Positions 9,050 to 17,410 of a stretch of 64,000 nucleotides of DNA are shown piece by piece (positions within the stretch are counted from its first letter, which is position 1; every line of letters starts with the position of its first letter). Source of the DNA: an uncultured Clostridia bacterium (lineage in GTDB: Bacteria; Bacillota; Clostridia; Christensenellales; UBA1242); the NCBI GenBank assembly GCA_934747805.1, contig CAKVHC010000001.1, forward strand, positions 91,100-155,099. The letters are read 5' to 3'. Position numbers and translations under genes: made by a program. A model generated the notes under the pieces. It worked only from the letters and a program-made list of their open reading frames with translations, had not been told where the DNA came from and did no database searches.

Positions 9050-9086
9050 AAAAAAACTCCTATGCTATTTTATGTGAGCATAGGAG
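9050..9086 (-). terminator. pnp terminator whose stem holds the ylxY ribosome-binding site
   Basis: Perfect 10-bp stem CTCCTATGCT (9057-9066) / AGCATAGGAG (9077-9086) with a 10-base loop. Read leftward the stem is followed by seven T residues and then the ylxY ATG. The AGGAG that serves ylxY is in the 3' arm on the transcribed strand, so folding both ends pnp transcripts and hides the start of ylxY. Confidence 0.75.
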
Positions 9087-9094
9087 CGAAAATG

Positions 9095-11179
9095 TTATAG
9101 TTTTGCAATAAGGCGGAAATCTACACGGCCTTTGTCGTCAATTTTGATGACTTTTACACGAACACGGTCGCCAATCTTAACGACGTCTTCCACTTTTTCC
9201 ACACGCTTGTCGCTGAGTTTGGAAATGTGAATCATGCCGTCTTTGCCATTGGCCACTTCAACGAATGCACCGAACTGCATAATGCGAACAACTGTGCCTT
9301 CGTATTCTTTGTCCATTTCGAATTCCATACAGATGTCTTCAATGATTTTACGAGCCTCGTTAATCTTGTCCATATTACTGTGACTGATGAACACTTTGCC
9401 GTCGTCTTCGATGTCAATCTTGACGCCAGTTTTGTCGATAATTTCATTGATAGTCTTGCCACCAGTTCCTATGACTTCTCTAATCTTGTCTGGGTTGATA
9501 TTGAATGTAACAATCTTTGGAGCATAAGGGCTCAAATGGTCGTTAGGCATTGGCAAGCATTCAAGCATTTTGCCCATGATGTGCATTCTGCCCACACGTG
9601 CTTGTTCGAGTGCGGTCTTCAAAATGTCACGGTCAATGCCATGAATCTTCATATCCATTTGGATTGCTGTGATGCCACGTTCTGTGCCCGCAACTTTAAA
9701 GTCCATATCGCCAGTAAAGTCTTCCAAACCTTGAATGTCGGTCAAGACGACTACTTTGCCAGTTTCCTTGTCTTTCATAAGGCCCATTGCAATGCCTGCA
9801 ACTGGGCTGCTGATAGGCACGCCGCCATCCATAAGGGCTAGAGTGCTGCCGCAAACGCTGGCCTGACTAGTAGAGCCGTTGGAAGTGAGCACTTCACTTA
9901 CAAGACGGATTGCATAAGGAAATTCTTCCACGCTAGGAATCACTGGGAGCAAAGCACGTTCTGCGAGAGCGCCGTGACCAATTTCACGACGACCAGGACT
10001 CTTTAATGGCTTAGCTTCGCCAGTAGAATATGGTGGCATATTGTAATGGTGCATATAGCGCTTGGTTTCTTCGTCGTCCAAGCCTTCGAGCTCTTGAGCT
10101 TCACTGATCATGCCAAGAGTAAGTGTTGTGCAAACTTGTGTGAGTCCACGAGTAAACACGCCTGAGCCATGAACACGTGGCAATACGCCGTGATCACACC
10201 AAATAGGACGCACTTCAGTAGTCTTACGACCATCTGGACGCACGCCGTCGAAAATGATTTTGTGACGGATTTGTTCTTTCTCAATGGCGAACAAAACATT
10301 CTTGATGTGTCCTGCGCCGTCTGGATAGATGTCTGCAAAATGATTCAATGTGTCGGCTGTCAAGTCGTCGATAGCGATTTCTCGCTCGCCCTTGTCGAAA
10401 TGCGTGAGGGCTTCTGCCATTTTGTCGCTAGCGTAAGCACGCACGTCTTTTGCCAAGTCTTCTGGTGGCAAAATTAGGTGAACACGAGTAGACTTTGGCA
10501 CGCCAACCGCCTTGACGATTGACTCTATCCATTCCACTTGTTTCTTGATTTCTTCGTGAGCAAACATAATAGCGTCAAGCATTGTTTCTTCGCTGACTTG
10601 CTTTGCACCTGCTTCCACCATTAAAACGGCTTCACGAGTACCGCTGACTGTCAGGTCGAGTTCGCTATTGTCCATCTCGCTGTTGGTTGGGTTGATGACG
10701 AATTTGCCGTCAATGAGTCCAACGTGAACGGCACCAGTTGGTCCTTCGAATGGAATATCGCTGATTGACAATGCAATTGATGAGCCGAGCATTGCATACA
10801 CTTCCGGGCTGATTTCTGGGTCAACCGACATTGGTGTACATACGACTGCTACGTCATTGTAAAAGCCCTTTGGGAACAATGGACGCAATGGACGGTCAAT
10901 CAGACGGCTAACCAAGATTGCCTTGTCTGTGGCACGACCTTCACGGCGTTTCCAACCGCCAGGAATTTTGCCAACGGTGTACATCTTCTCTTCGTAATCT
11001 ACGCCGAGTGGGAAAAAGTCGATGCCGGGACGTGGCTCTTTCGCCATTGTGACATTGACCATAACGGCTGTATCACCGCAACGTACCATACAACTGCCGT
11101 TAGAAAGCATGCAATAACGTCCAACTTCCACGCTAACTTCACGGTTGCCAATGGTTGTAGTAAAAATTTGTCTTTCCAT
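9095..11179 (-). CDS. pnp: polyribonucleotide nucleotidyltransferase (PNPase)
   Basis: Phosphorolytic 3'-5' exoribonuclease of RNA turnover, a trimer. The 694 residues cover the full architecture: first RNase PH core (from MERQIFTTTIGNREV), an all-helical linker, the second RNase PH core with VRPDGRKTTEVRPI and GDMDFKVAGTERGITAIQMDMK (catalytic Asp residues), a KH domain with IREVIGTGGKTINEIIDKTG, and a C-terminal S1 domain (GTVVRIMQFGAFVEV). Length is normal. rpsO is directly upstream, the near-universal arrangement, and the hairpin between them allows partial uncoupling. Confidence 0.97.
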   Translation of the reverse strand: MERQIFTTTIGNREVSVEVGRYCMLSNGSCMVRCGDTAVMVNVTMAKEPRPGIDFFPLGVDYEEKMYTVGKIPGGWKRREGRATDKAILVSRLIDRPLRPLFPKGFYNDVAVVCTPMSVDPEISPEVYAMLGSSIALSISDIPFEGPTGAVHVGLIDGKFVINPTNSEMDNSELDLTVSGTREAVLMVEAGAKQVSEETMLDAIMFAHEEIKKQVEWIESIVKAVGVPKSTRVHLILPPEDLAKDVRAYASDKMAEALTHFDKGEREIAIDDLTADTLNHFADIYPDGAGHIKNVLFAIEKEQIRHKIIFDGVRPDGRKTTEVRPIWCDHGVLPRVHGSGVFTRGLTQVCTTLTLGMISEAQELEGLDDEETKRYMHHYNMPPYSTGEAKPLKSPGRREIGHGALAERALLPVIPSVEEFPYAIRLVSEVLTSNGSTSQASVCGSTLALMDGGVPISSPVAGIAMGLMKDKETGKVVVLTDIQGLEDFTGDMDFKVAGTERGITAIQMDMKIHGIDRDILKTALEQARVGRMHIMGKMLECLPMPNDHLSPYAPKIVTFNINPDKIREVIGTGGKTINEIIDKTGVKIDIEDDGKVFISHSNMDKINEARKIIEDICMEFEMDKEYEGTVVRIMQFGAFVEVANGKDGMIHISKLSDKRVEKVEDVVKIGDRVRVKVIKIDDKGRVDFRLIAKL

Positions 11180-11221
11180 ATTTCTTTCCTTTTATTTAGA
11201 ATTTTGCCCCATAAAAATAAT

Positions 11222-11255
11222 AAAAAGGGGGCGAAACAAACACACCCCCATTTTT
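11222..11255 (-). terminator. rpsO-pnp intergenic hairpin
   Basis: GGGGG (11227-11231) pairs with CCCCC (11245-11249), extended by flanking A/T pairs. Leftward reading is followed by TTTTTATT. It is placed between rpsO and pnp where an attenuating terminator or processing site is common. Confidence 0.6.
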
Positions 11256-11259
11256 AAAA

Positions 11260-11520
11260 TTATCTAATACCAAGTTTTTCTTTCAAAGCACGATAGCGAT
11301 TGATATCTGTGTTTTCAAGATAGCGCAACAACTTTCTACGAGTAGCAGTCATCTTCAAAAGACCACGTGTAGAGTGTTTGTCTTGCTTGTTAGCTTTCAA
11401 ATGTTCAGTAAGATTAGCAATACGAGCAGTCAAAAGAGCGATTTGCACTTCAACACTGCCAGTGTCCTTCTCGTCCTTACCATATTCAGCCACGATTTGT
11501 TTCTTGTCAATAGTTGCCAT
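11260..11520 (-). CDS. rpsO: 30S ribosomal protein S15
   Basis: Primary binding protein of the 16S rRNA central domain. 86 residues, the normal length; typical S15 blocks are TGSVEVQIALLTARI, LTEHLKANKQDKHSTRGLL and RRKLLRYLENTDINRY. AAAGGAG precedes the ATG. It has its own promoter at 11602-11630 and starts the rpsO-pnp-ylxY unit. Confidence 0.97.
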   Translation of the reverse strand: MATIDKKQIVAEYGKDEKDTGSVEVQIALLTARIANLTEHLKANKQDKHSTRGLLKMTATRRKLLRYLENTDINRYRALKEKLGIR

Positions 11521-11601
11521 AAGTTCTCTCCTTTACATAAATTTGCCTAAAACTGTGTCTGCGTCAGAGAATTCGCTAGACAAAGTTTCGGTAATGAAAC
11601 T

Positions 11602-11630
11602 AATATACCACACCAAACGCATTTTGTAAA
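11602..11630 (-). promoter_or_regulatory. promoter of rpsO
   Basis: Minus strand TTTACA (11625-11630), 17 bases, TATATT (11602-11607). The 5' untranslated region is about 75 bases, long enough for autoregulatory structure, but I see no clear known S15 leader. Confidence 0.55.
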
Positions 11631-11689
11631 GGGTTTTTGTAAAGCAATTTTTACAATTTTTATATCGATAAACGCTCTCACACGCACAA

Positions 11690-11717
11690 CAAAAAACACC
11701 CGCGGGGGTGCTTTTTT
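11690..11717 (-). terminator. intrinsic terminator of the double zinc-ribbon gene
   Basis: CACCC / GGGTG stem extended by A-T pairs, ending leftward in TTTTTTG, right at the stop codon of the gene at 11716. Confidence 0.65.
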
Positions 11718-12207
11718 ACAACTTCTTACCGCACTTTCGGCAGAACTCGTCCTTTGCAGAGTTCACCGTCTGGCAGCTGGCACAAACTTTTCGCACTGGT
11801 TCACCACACTTGCTACAGAACATTTCGTCAGCATCAATAGGGTCGCCACATTTTGGACAATTGTTGCCCACTGCATCATCAATGAGTTTGGTTGCGTAGC
11901 CAGTAACAACAATTTTGAAGCCGAGGCTAGCCAATTCCCACCCAATGCCCATTACCACGCCGAACGGAACGAACAATACAAATGGAACAATTAGTCGGGC
12001 AGTAAAACCGCCACTTTCTTCAAAAGCACCATCGCCCGCTGTGGCAAACAACACGAAGCAAGTAAATACGCCAATTGCACCAATGATTGCTATTGTTAGC
12101 CCAATGGTGAGCAATTTCTTTCGCAGAGATTTTGCCTTTTCACAGTTAGCCACATTGCTAACGTCAGCATTAAGATTTTTTATTTCTTCTCTAAGTTTGG
12201 TAAACAT
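11716..12207 (-). CDS. membrane protein with two C-terminal zinc ribbons
   Basis: Function unknown. The 163 residues have two membrane segments (about 33-55 and 70-100) and two consecutive zinc ribbons: CPKCGDPIDADEMFCSKCG and CASCQTVNSAKDEFCRKCG. The eight cysteines are complete. Together with the protein at 2193 this is one of two membrane proteins here with C-terminal zinc knuckles. AGGAG precedes the ATG. It is a single-gene unit between rpsO and the lipoprotein. Confidence 0.7.
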   Translation of the reverse strand: MFTKLREEIKNLNADVSNVANCEKAKSLRKKLLTIGLTIAIIGAIGVFTCFVLFATAGDGAFEESGGFTARLIVPFVLFVPFGVVMGIGWELASLGFKIVVTGYATKLIDDAVGNNCPKCGDPIDADEMFCSKCGEPVRKVCASCQTVNSAKDEFCRKCGKKL

Positions 12208-12256
12208 AGTTTTCTCCTATAAATATATTTTACCATAGGAATTGCATATTGTAAAG

Positions 12257-13126
12257 TTAAATTTGAGCAGTTGAAGCTTCAATTTCAGCAATTTTGGCTT
12301 CCACTTCCGCCACGACGGTGTCTGCCACCTTTGAATAGTCAAACTTGTGGAATTGACTGTTCATTGTGTAATATATCTTATCTTCTTCGGCAGAGTCCAT
12401 AGAATTATTCAAATCGCAATCATATTCGTACGACGCAAGGCTCACAACCCTATAATCGCCGTCAATTTCAATACTGCCATACACGTAGAATTGTGGGCTT
12501 GAATCATCGTCATTTTCGCGACCATACTCGATGACATAATTGCCCTTTTCATTGATTGAAACACAAGTTAGATTGCCGTTTTCTATCTCGTAAATGTATT
12601 CATGAAGGACCTCACTCATTTTGCCATCAGCCGTATATGCTAGCAGATTTTTCTTTTCTGTGGTTGTTTTTGTCCAACTCGTGTCGTCGTCATTTTTCTC
12701 ATACGAAATAAACCCATTGCTTTCTACAACATTGATTGAGTTGTGCGTAGCACTCTTGGAATAGGTAAATTGCTTGCCGTTAGACAACTGTCCCGAGTAC
12801 ATAACATATTCGTCGGTTTTTCTGCCGTTTTTGATTATATTAACGTTGTATGTGAAGTTAGCATATCTATTGTCCAAGTTCATAACGCCCATATACTTTG
12901 CCTTTTTCAAGATTGCAATGGCGTCTTCTTTGGTGAGTTTATTGGTCAAAATGTTCATATCTTCACGCATTTCGTCCATAAAATCACGAGCGTCTTCCAT
13001 TGCCTCAAACGCACTGTCCGCTTGGTCTTGCGTGACGTTCACGTTCGCACAGCCCGCAAAAGTCAATGCGCCCACGCCCGCCAAAAGTCCTATGGCTAAA
13101 CCTTTAACTAATTTGTTTTTATTCAT
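12257..13126 (-). CDS. putative lipoprotein under XRE control
   Basis: A predicted lipoprotein of 289 residues: basic start MNKNKLVKG, hydrophobic stretch LAIGLLAGVGAL, and lipobox TFAGC, so it is probably cleaved and lipid-anchored outside the membrane. The mature part starts with a helical, acidic segment and continues into beta-rich sequence with many Tyr/Asp/Glu; I recognise no enzyme motif. The start at 13126 is chosen because AAAGGAG precedes it and the lipobox then sits at the normal distance; an upstream ATG at 13177 would lie inside the operators. Its promoter is covered by a palindromic operator, and a divergent XRE regulator gene lies on the other side. Confidence 0.75.
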   Translation of the reverse strand: MNKNKLVKGLAIGLLAGVGALTFAGCANVNVTQDQADSAFEAMEDARDFMDEMREDMNILTNKLTKEDAIAILKKAKYMGVMNLDNRYANFTYNVNIIKNGRKTDEYVMYSGQLSNGKQFTYSKSATHNSINVVESNGFISYEKNDDDTSWTKTTTEKKNLLAYTADGKMSEVLHEYIYEIENGNLTCVSINEKGNYVIEYGRENDDDSSPQFYVYGSIEIDGDYRVVSLASYEYDCDLNNSMDSAEEDKIYYTMNSQFHKFDYSKVADTVVAEVEAKIAEIEASTAQI

Positions 13127-13140
13127 AATTTTCTCCTTTG

Positions 13141-13197
13141 TGTACAACATTCTTGTACTTTTACCAAAATTGTACAAAATACTTGTACACTTGTCAA
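13141..13197. promoter_or_regulatory. twin palindromic operators and lipoprotein promoter
   Basis: Two copies of an inverted repeat TGTACAA-N5-TTGTACA: 13171-13189 (perfect) and 13141-13159 (last base differs). Their starts are exactly 30 bp apart. The leftward promoter is TTGACA (13192-13197), 17-bp spacer, TACAAT (13169-13174); the perfect operator covers its spacer and the start of its -10, and the second lies in the transcribed leader. This is the layout expected for repression by a dimeric XRE protein, most simply the divergent gene at 13202. Confidence 0.8.
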
Positions 13198-13201
13198 TGA
13201 A

Positions 13202-13429
13202 ATGGCAAGAGTTTTAGGTGAAAATTTGAAAATAGCGGAGAACATAAAGTTTTATAGGCAGGGAATGAAACTAACGCAAGAAGGGTTAGCCAACCTTTTG
13301 AATGGCAAAAAGAGTTTGGTTTCAAACTATGAAAACGGTTACTCCACGCCAGACATAAACACACTGGTAAAACTAGCCGACATTTTCGATATTACTCTTG
13401 ACGAGTTGGTGGGCAGAGATTTTAAATAA
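13202..13429 (+). CDS. XRE-family transcriptional regulator
   Basis: A 75-residue Cro/C1-type DNA-binding protein. The helix-turn-helix is clear: IAENIKFYRQGMKLTQEGLANLLNGKKSLVSNYENG, then TPDINTLVKLADIFDITLDELVG. It is divergent from the lipoprotein and separated by two operator palindromes, so it very likely represses the lipoprotein and perhaps itself. The ATG at 13202 has no ribosome site; a TTG at 13226 has AGGTG five bases upstream and would give the compact start MKIAENIK, so 13226 may be the true start. Confidence 0.85.
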   Translation: MARVLGENLKIAENIKFYRQGMKLTQEGLANLLNGKKSLVSNYENGYSTPDINTLVKLADIFDITLDELVGRDFK

Positions 13430-13452
13430 AAAAAGAGCAGACGCTCTTTTTT
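13428..13452. terminator. bidirectional terminator between XRE gene and rsmG
   Basis: AAAAAAGAGC / GCTCTTTTTT with a 4-base loop; convergent genes on both sides. Confidence 0.75.
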
Positions 13453-14143
13453 ATTTTACTAATGGTTTGAGTTTTGGCAGGTTTTGGCCACGTGGATAAA
13501 TGGTTGGAGTGGTGTCCACTTTTTTGATAATCAAAATGTTGCGGTTGCCCATGTCTTCTGGTAAGCTGAAATATTGTTCTTTGGCAAAATAGCCGCCCAT
13601 AACACTCATTGCATAGAGTGCGGAATTGATTTCTTCCATAGCGCCAGCACCCTTGTAGGCGATAAAGACGCCATTTGGTTTGACGAAAGGCAAGCAATAT
13701 TCACACAAGGTCACAAGGCTGCTCACAGCACGTGAAACGCATACGTCAAAGGCTTCACGCTTGTCTGTGCGAGCCAAATCTTCTGCACGTGAATGGATTA
13801 TTTCTGCTTCGATGCCTAGTTCGTCGCATAGCTGTCGCAAAAATATTACACGTTTGTTAAGACTATCGACCAAAGTCAGTTTGATGTCAGGTCGCACAAT
13901 TTTTAGCGGAATGCCAGGGAATCCAGCCCCCGTGCCGACGTCGATTAGGCTGGCATTCATAGGAATGTCGTTTGCCGAAATTACGCTGTCTAAAAAGTGT
14001 TTGATCCAAACTTCCTTTTTGTCGGTGATTGCGGTGAGATTGGTGGTCTTGTTGTAGTCAATCATCATCTCAAAAAACTTGTCAAACTTGGCAACCATTT
14101 CGTCCGTAAGGTCGATATTAAATTGTTTGAATAGTTCTTTCAT
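13451..14143 (-). CDS. rsmG: 16S rRNA (guanine527-N7)-methyltransferase
   Basis: SAM-dependent methyltransferase that modifies G527 of 16S rRNA. 230 residues, normal length. Motifs: YNKTTNLTAITDKKEVWIKH, the SAM-binding LIDVGTGAGFPGIPLKI near residue 67, LVDSLNKR, and CVSRAVSSL. It is the last gene of the mnmE-mnmG-rsmG block, as near many origins. It has no Shine-Dalgarno; instead a promoter with TATAAT only 8 bases before the ATG lies in the mnmG-rsmG gap, so a leaderless mRNA is likely. Confidence 0.96.
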   Translation of the reverse strand: MKELFKQFNIDLTDEMVAKFDKFFEMMIDYNKTTNLTAITDKKEVWIKHFLDSVISANDIPMNASLIDVGTGAGFPGIPLKIVRPDIKLTLVDSLNKRVIFLRQLCDELGIEAEIIHSRAEDLARTDKREAFDVCVSRAVSSLVTLCEYCLPFVKPNGVFIAYKGAGAMEEINSALYAMSVMGGYFAKEQYFSLPEDMGNRNILIIKKVDTTPTIYPRGQNLPKLKPLVK

Positions 14144-14151
14144 ACTTTTAT

Positions 14152-14180
14152 ATTATACACCTTTTGCAAAACTTTTGCAA
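14152..14180 (-). promoter_or_regulatory. promoter of rsmG, leaderless arrangement
   Basis: Minus strand TTGCAA (14175-14180), 17 bases, TATAAT (14152-14157); the rsmG ATG begins 8 bases after the -10. Transcription would start at or within a base or so of the start codon. Confidence 0.6.
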
Positions 14181-14184
14181 TTAA

Positions 14185-16035
14185 TTATATCAAGTTGTGC
14201 TGCTTCAAATAAACAAGCAAAACGCTGATATCTGCCGGACTCACACCGCTAATTCGACTGGCAATGCCGAGATTTGACGGAGTCTGTCGACTTAGTTTTT
14301 CTCTAGCTTCAAGCCTTAGTCCTTTCACGTCCGAATAATCCAAGTTGGCAGGAAGAAGGGTGTTTTCGTTGGCGAGCATTTCGTCAATCATCTCCATTTG
14401 CATCTTTATGTAGCCTTCGTATTTGACTTCGGTGTTCACAATTTCCAACACGTCTGCATTTATGCCGTCAAACACGTCGAAAAATTTTTTGCAACTGAAC
14501 ACGTCCGCTTTGGTTCGCTTGATAATATCCTTTAAACTGATGCCTGTCACCACTTCTTTTTCACCTATTGAGCTCAAATATTCGTTTGCTAGTTTTGGTG
14601 AGAAAATTTTACTTAGTTCGGAGCGAGCGGTGGAGAGTTGCTTCAATTTGTTTTTAAATGCACGCTTTTGGCGGGCATCGACTAGTCCATACTTTATGCC
14701 ATAGTCGGTCAAACGCAAGTCGCAGTTATCTTGACGCAGAATCAGTCTATATTCCGCACGGCTAGTCATCATTCGATAAGGCTCGTCCACACCCTTTGTG
14801 ATAAGGTCATCAATTAGCACTCCAATGTAGGCTTCGTTTCGTTTCAACACAAAACGTGGCTTGCCGTCTAGATACAACGCCGCATTTATGCCTGCCATAA
14901 TTCCTTGTGCGCCAGCCTCTTCATATCCGCTAGTGCCGTTGACCTGACCTGCAAAGAATAGTCCTTTCGTAAACCTGCTCATAAGGCTGTGTCGAATGGT
15001 GGTTGGGTCAATGCAATCGTACTCAATGGCATAAGCGTAGCGCATAATCTGGCAGTTTTCCAAGCCCTTTATAGAGTGATAAATCTTGTCTTGCATGTCC
15101 GCACTGAAGCTTGTGCTCATTCCTTGCACATAAATTTCTTTTGTGGACAAGCTTTCTGGCTCTAAAAATATTTGGTGACGCTCTTTGTCCTTGAAACGCA
15201 AAATCTTGGTTTCAATAGACGGACAATATCTTGGGCCAACGCCCAAAATCTCACCACTGAAAACTGGAGCGTCGTTAATGTTGTCTAAAATAATTTTATG
15301 CGTATTGGCATTGGTGTATGCGAGATAGCAAGGTCGGTCAAATTTGGTGCTAGTGTAACAACTGAATTTTCGACTCGAGTCGCTGGCCTGCTCTTCAAGT
15401 ACGCCAAAGTCTACACTGTCCGCATTGATTCGTGCTGGTGTGCCAGTTTTGAAACGATAGAGCTTGTGTCCAGCCTTTTCAATGGCTTGCGACAAATGTT
15501 CACTACGCATAAAGCCGTTTGGCCCTGACTTCTGTTGGTGGTGACCGGTGGTGGTCACGCTCTGTAAATATACGCCCGTCGCCACAATCACCGCTTTTGC
15601 ATAATACGTTTTGCCCAGTGCGGTGGTCACGCCCTTAATCTCGCCGTTTTCAATAATAAAATCGGTCACTTCGCTTTGCACAATGGTGAGGTTTGGTGTG
15701 TTTTCCAAAAGCTGTTTCATCTTTTCGTGATATTTGTTCTTATCCACTTGCGCACGCATGGATTGAACGGCAGGGCCTTTGCCGGCATTCAAAAGGCGCA
15801 TCTGCAATTTAGTTTCGTCAGCCACACGTCCCATCGCTCCGCCCAAAGCAGAAATCTCGCCCACAAGCTGACCCTTTGCTGTGCCGCCAATGCTTGGATT
15901 GCACGCCAAAAAACCGATGCTGTCTAGATTGAGAGTGAGCAGCAATGTTTTCTTGCCCATTCTCGCACTTGCATAGCATGCTTCACTGCCTGCGTGTCCG
16001 CTGCCTATTACAATAACGTCAAAATTTTCATTCAT
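14185..16035 (-). CDS. mnmG: tRNA uridine 5-carboxymethylaminomethyl modification enzyme, FAD subunit
   Basis: Works with MnmE to make the cmnm5 group on wobble U34 of several tRNAs. 616 residues. The FAD-binding Rossmann motif VIVIGSGHAGSEAC is at the N-terminus, followed by family signatures GCxPS-like LACNPSIGGTAKGQLVGEI, GPRYCPSIETKI and AGQVNGTSGYEEAGAQGIMAG. The C-terminal tRNA/MnmE-binding helices end normally. The ATG at 16035 begins one base after the mnmE stop; the longer frame to 16086 lies inside mnmE and is not needed. Confidence 0.97.
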   Translation of the reverse strand: MNENFDVIVIGSGHAGSEACYASARMGKKTLLLTLNLDSIGFLACNPSIGGTAKGQLVGEISALGGAMGRVADETKLQMRLLNAGKGPAVQSMRAQVDKNKYHEKMKQLLENTPNLTIVQSEVTDFIIENGEIKGVTTALGKTYYAKAVIVATGVYLQSVTTTGHHQQKSGPNGFMRSEHLSQAIEKAGHKLYRFKTGTPARINADSVDFGVLEEQASDSSRKFSCYTSTKFDRPCYLAYTNANTHKIILDNINDAPVFSGEILGVGPRYCPSIETKILRFKDKERHQIFLEPESLSTKEIYVQGMSTSFSADMQDKIYHSIKGLENCQIMRYAYAIEYDCIDPTTIRHSLMSRFTKGLFFAGQVNGTSGYEEAGAQGIMAGINAALYLDGKPRFVLKRNEAYIGVLIDDLITKGVDEPYRMMTSRAEYRLILRQDNCDLRLTDYGIKYGLVDARQKRAFKNKLKQLSTARSELSKIFSPKLANEYLSSIGEKEVVTGISLKDIIKRTKADVFSCKKFFDVFDGINADVLEIVNTEVKYEGYIKMQMEMIDEMLANENTLLPANLDYSDVKGLRLEAREKLSRQTPSNLGIASRISGVSPADISVLLVYLKQHNLI

Positions 16036-16036
16036 A

Positions 16037-17329
16037 CTATTTTCCCAAACAGAACTTCTCAAATATTCTGTTGATAATCTCTTCACTCGCCGTTTCGCCA
16101 GTTATCTCGCCCAAAGCCTGCCAAGCATATTTCAGATCGGTGGCAATGGCGTCTAGTGTCACCACGTTCAAGTTGTTTTCGGCATTCAAAAGTGCCTTGT
16201 TGGCACGCATCAAACCTTCAAGGTGGCGTGCGTTGGTGATATACAACTTGTCTGCCACGAGTTCGCCTTTGAAACTCATCTCGTACAACTTTTGCTTCAA
16301 CTCGTCAATGCCTTGACCGGTCTTAGCACTAATCTTCAGTCCGTCAGCATAGGTGTATTTATCCGCTTTGTTAAATACAGTCAGCATATTGTCACGAGCA
16401 CTTAAAGTGTTTGGTTCGTCAGGTGTCACCACATTCAAAATAATGTCGGCTTCGTCCATTTTTTTTAATGCACGGTCAATGCCGATCTTCTCAATAACGT
16501 CCTTACTGTCACGAATGCCAGCCGTGTCGTAGAGTTGGAACACTACGCCGTTATACTGATACTGCCCAAATAATACGTCACGTGTCGTGCCGGCAATGTC
16601 GCTCACAATTGCAATCTCCTGCCCAGTTAGAGCGTTCAAAAGGCTAGATTTGCCTGCATTTGCCGAACCCACAATGGCCACCTGCACGCCAGAAAGCACT
16701 TTTTTGCCTTCGTCATAAGTTGAGATGAGCGATTTCAACTCAACATTAATGCTCTGTAAACTATTTTTCAATCCGTCAATTTCGCTTTGGTCAATCTCGT
16801 ATTCTGGGTAGTCGATTTTGGCTTCAATGCTTGCCAAAATGTCCTTAATTTTGTTCTGATAGCCCACAACCTTGTCTTTCAACCTGCCAGTGAGCAAAGC
16901 AGAACTGTATTGTGCCTGCTTCTCGCTCTCAGCACTCACAAGGTCGCAAATGCCTTCCGCTTGGTCAATAGAAATCTTGCCATTCATAAAGGCACGTAAG
17001 CTAAACTCCCCACGATTAGCCATAACAGCACCCAACGAGATTGCGCGGTTGATGACCTTATCTATAACCACCTTGCCGCCGTGACAGTTAATCTCTACCA
17101 CGTCTTCGCCTGTGAAAGACTTAGGTGCTTTGAAATACACTGCCATTCCGTGTTCAACAAAATCGTCCAAATACAAACTAGCAGGGGTCAACATGTTAGG
17201 CACAAACTCTTGCTTGTTGTGATTCATCTCACGCAAAATAGCGAGTGCCTTATCTCCACTAATTCTAATAACTGCAATTCCAGCTTTTCCCTGCCCGGAT
17301 GCAAGGGCTATGATAGTATCTTTTCTCAT
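16037..17329 (-). CDS. mnmE: tRNA modification GTPase MnmE
   Basis: GTPase partner of MnmG in U34 modification. 430 residues: N-terminal folate-binding domain (DTIIALASGQGKAGIAVIRISG), helical domain split by the G domain, with G1 GSANAGKSSLLN, G2/G3 region DIAGTTRDVL and DTAGIRD, G4 NKAD, and the C-terminal FCLGK that carries the conserved cysteine. I place the start at 17329: this ATG is 7 bases after a TATAAT box and aligns with the usual MnmE start (M-x-x-D-T-I), while the ATG at 17335 would lie upstream of the predicted transcript start. No Shine-Dalgarno is present. Confidence 0.96.
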   Translation of the reverse strand: MRKDTIIALASGQGKAGIAVIRISGDKALAILREMNHNKQEFVPNMLTPASLYLDDFVEHGMAVYFKAPKSFTGEDVVEINCHGGKVVIDKVINRAISLGAVMANRGEFSLRAFMNGKISIDQAEGICDLVSAESEKQAQYSSALLTGRLKDKVVGYQNKIKDILASIEAKIDYPEYEIDQSEIDGLKNSLQSINVELKSLISTYDEGKKVLSGVQVAIVGSANAGKSSLLNALTGQEIAIVSDIAGTTRDVLFGQYQYNGVVFQLYDTAGIRDSKDVIEKIGIDRALKKMDEADIILNVVTPDEPNTLSARDNMLTVFNKADKYTYADGLKISAKTGQGIDELKQKLYEMSFKGELVADKLYITNARHLEGLMRANKALLNAENNLNVVTLDAIATDLKYAWQALGEITGETASEEIINRIFEKFCLGK

Positions 17330-17336
17330 AGCCATT

Positions 17337-17365
17337 ATTATATAACAACACAGTCAAAATGTAAA
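17337..17365 (-). promoter_or_regulatory. promoter of mnmE, leaderless arrangement
   Basis: Minus strand TTTACA (17360-17365), 17 bases, TATAAT (17337-17342). Seven bases later is the ATG at 17329, where transcription should begin. Confidence 0.65.
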
Positions 17366-17380
17366 CACCTGCACAAAACA

Positions 17381-17405
17381 AAAAAAGGCATTTTTGCCTT
17401 TTTTG
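17381..17405 (-). terminator. intrinsic terminator of the 196-residue membrane protein gene
   Basis: AAAAAGGCA / TGCCTTTTTT with a TTTT loop, just past the stop at 17411. Confidence 0.75.
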
Positions 17406-17410
17406 TGTTT

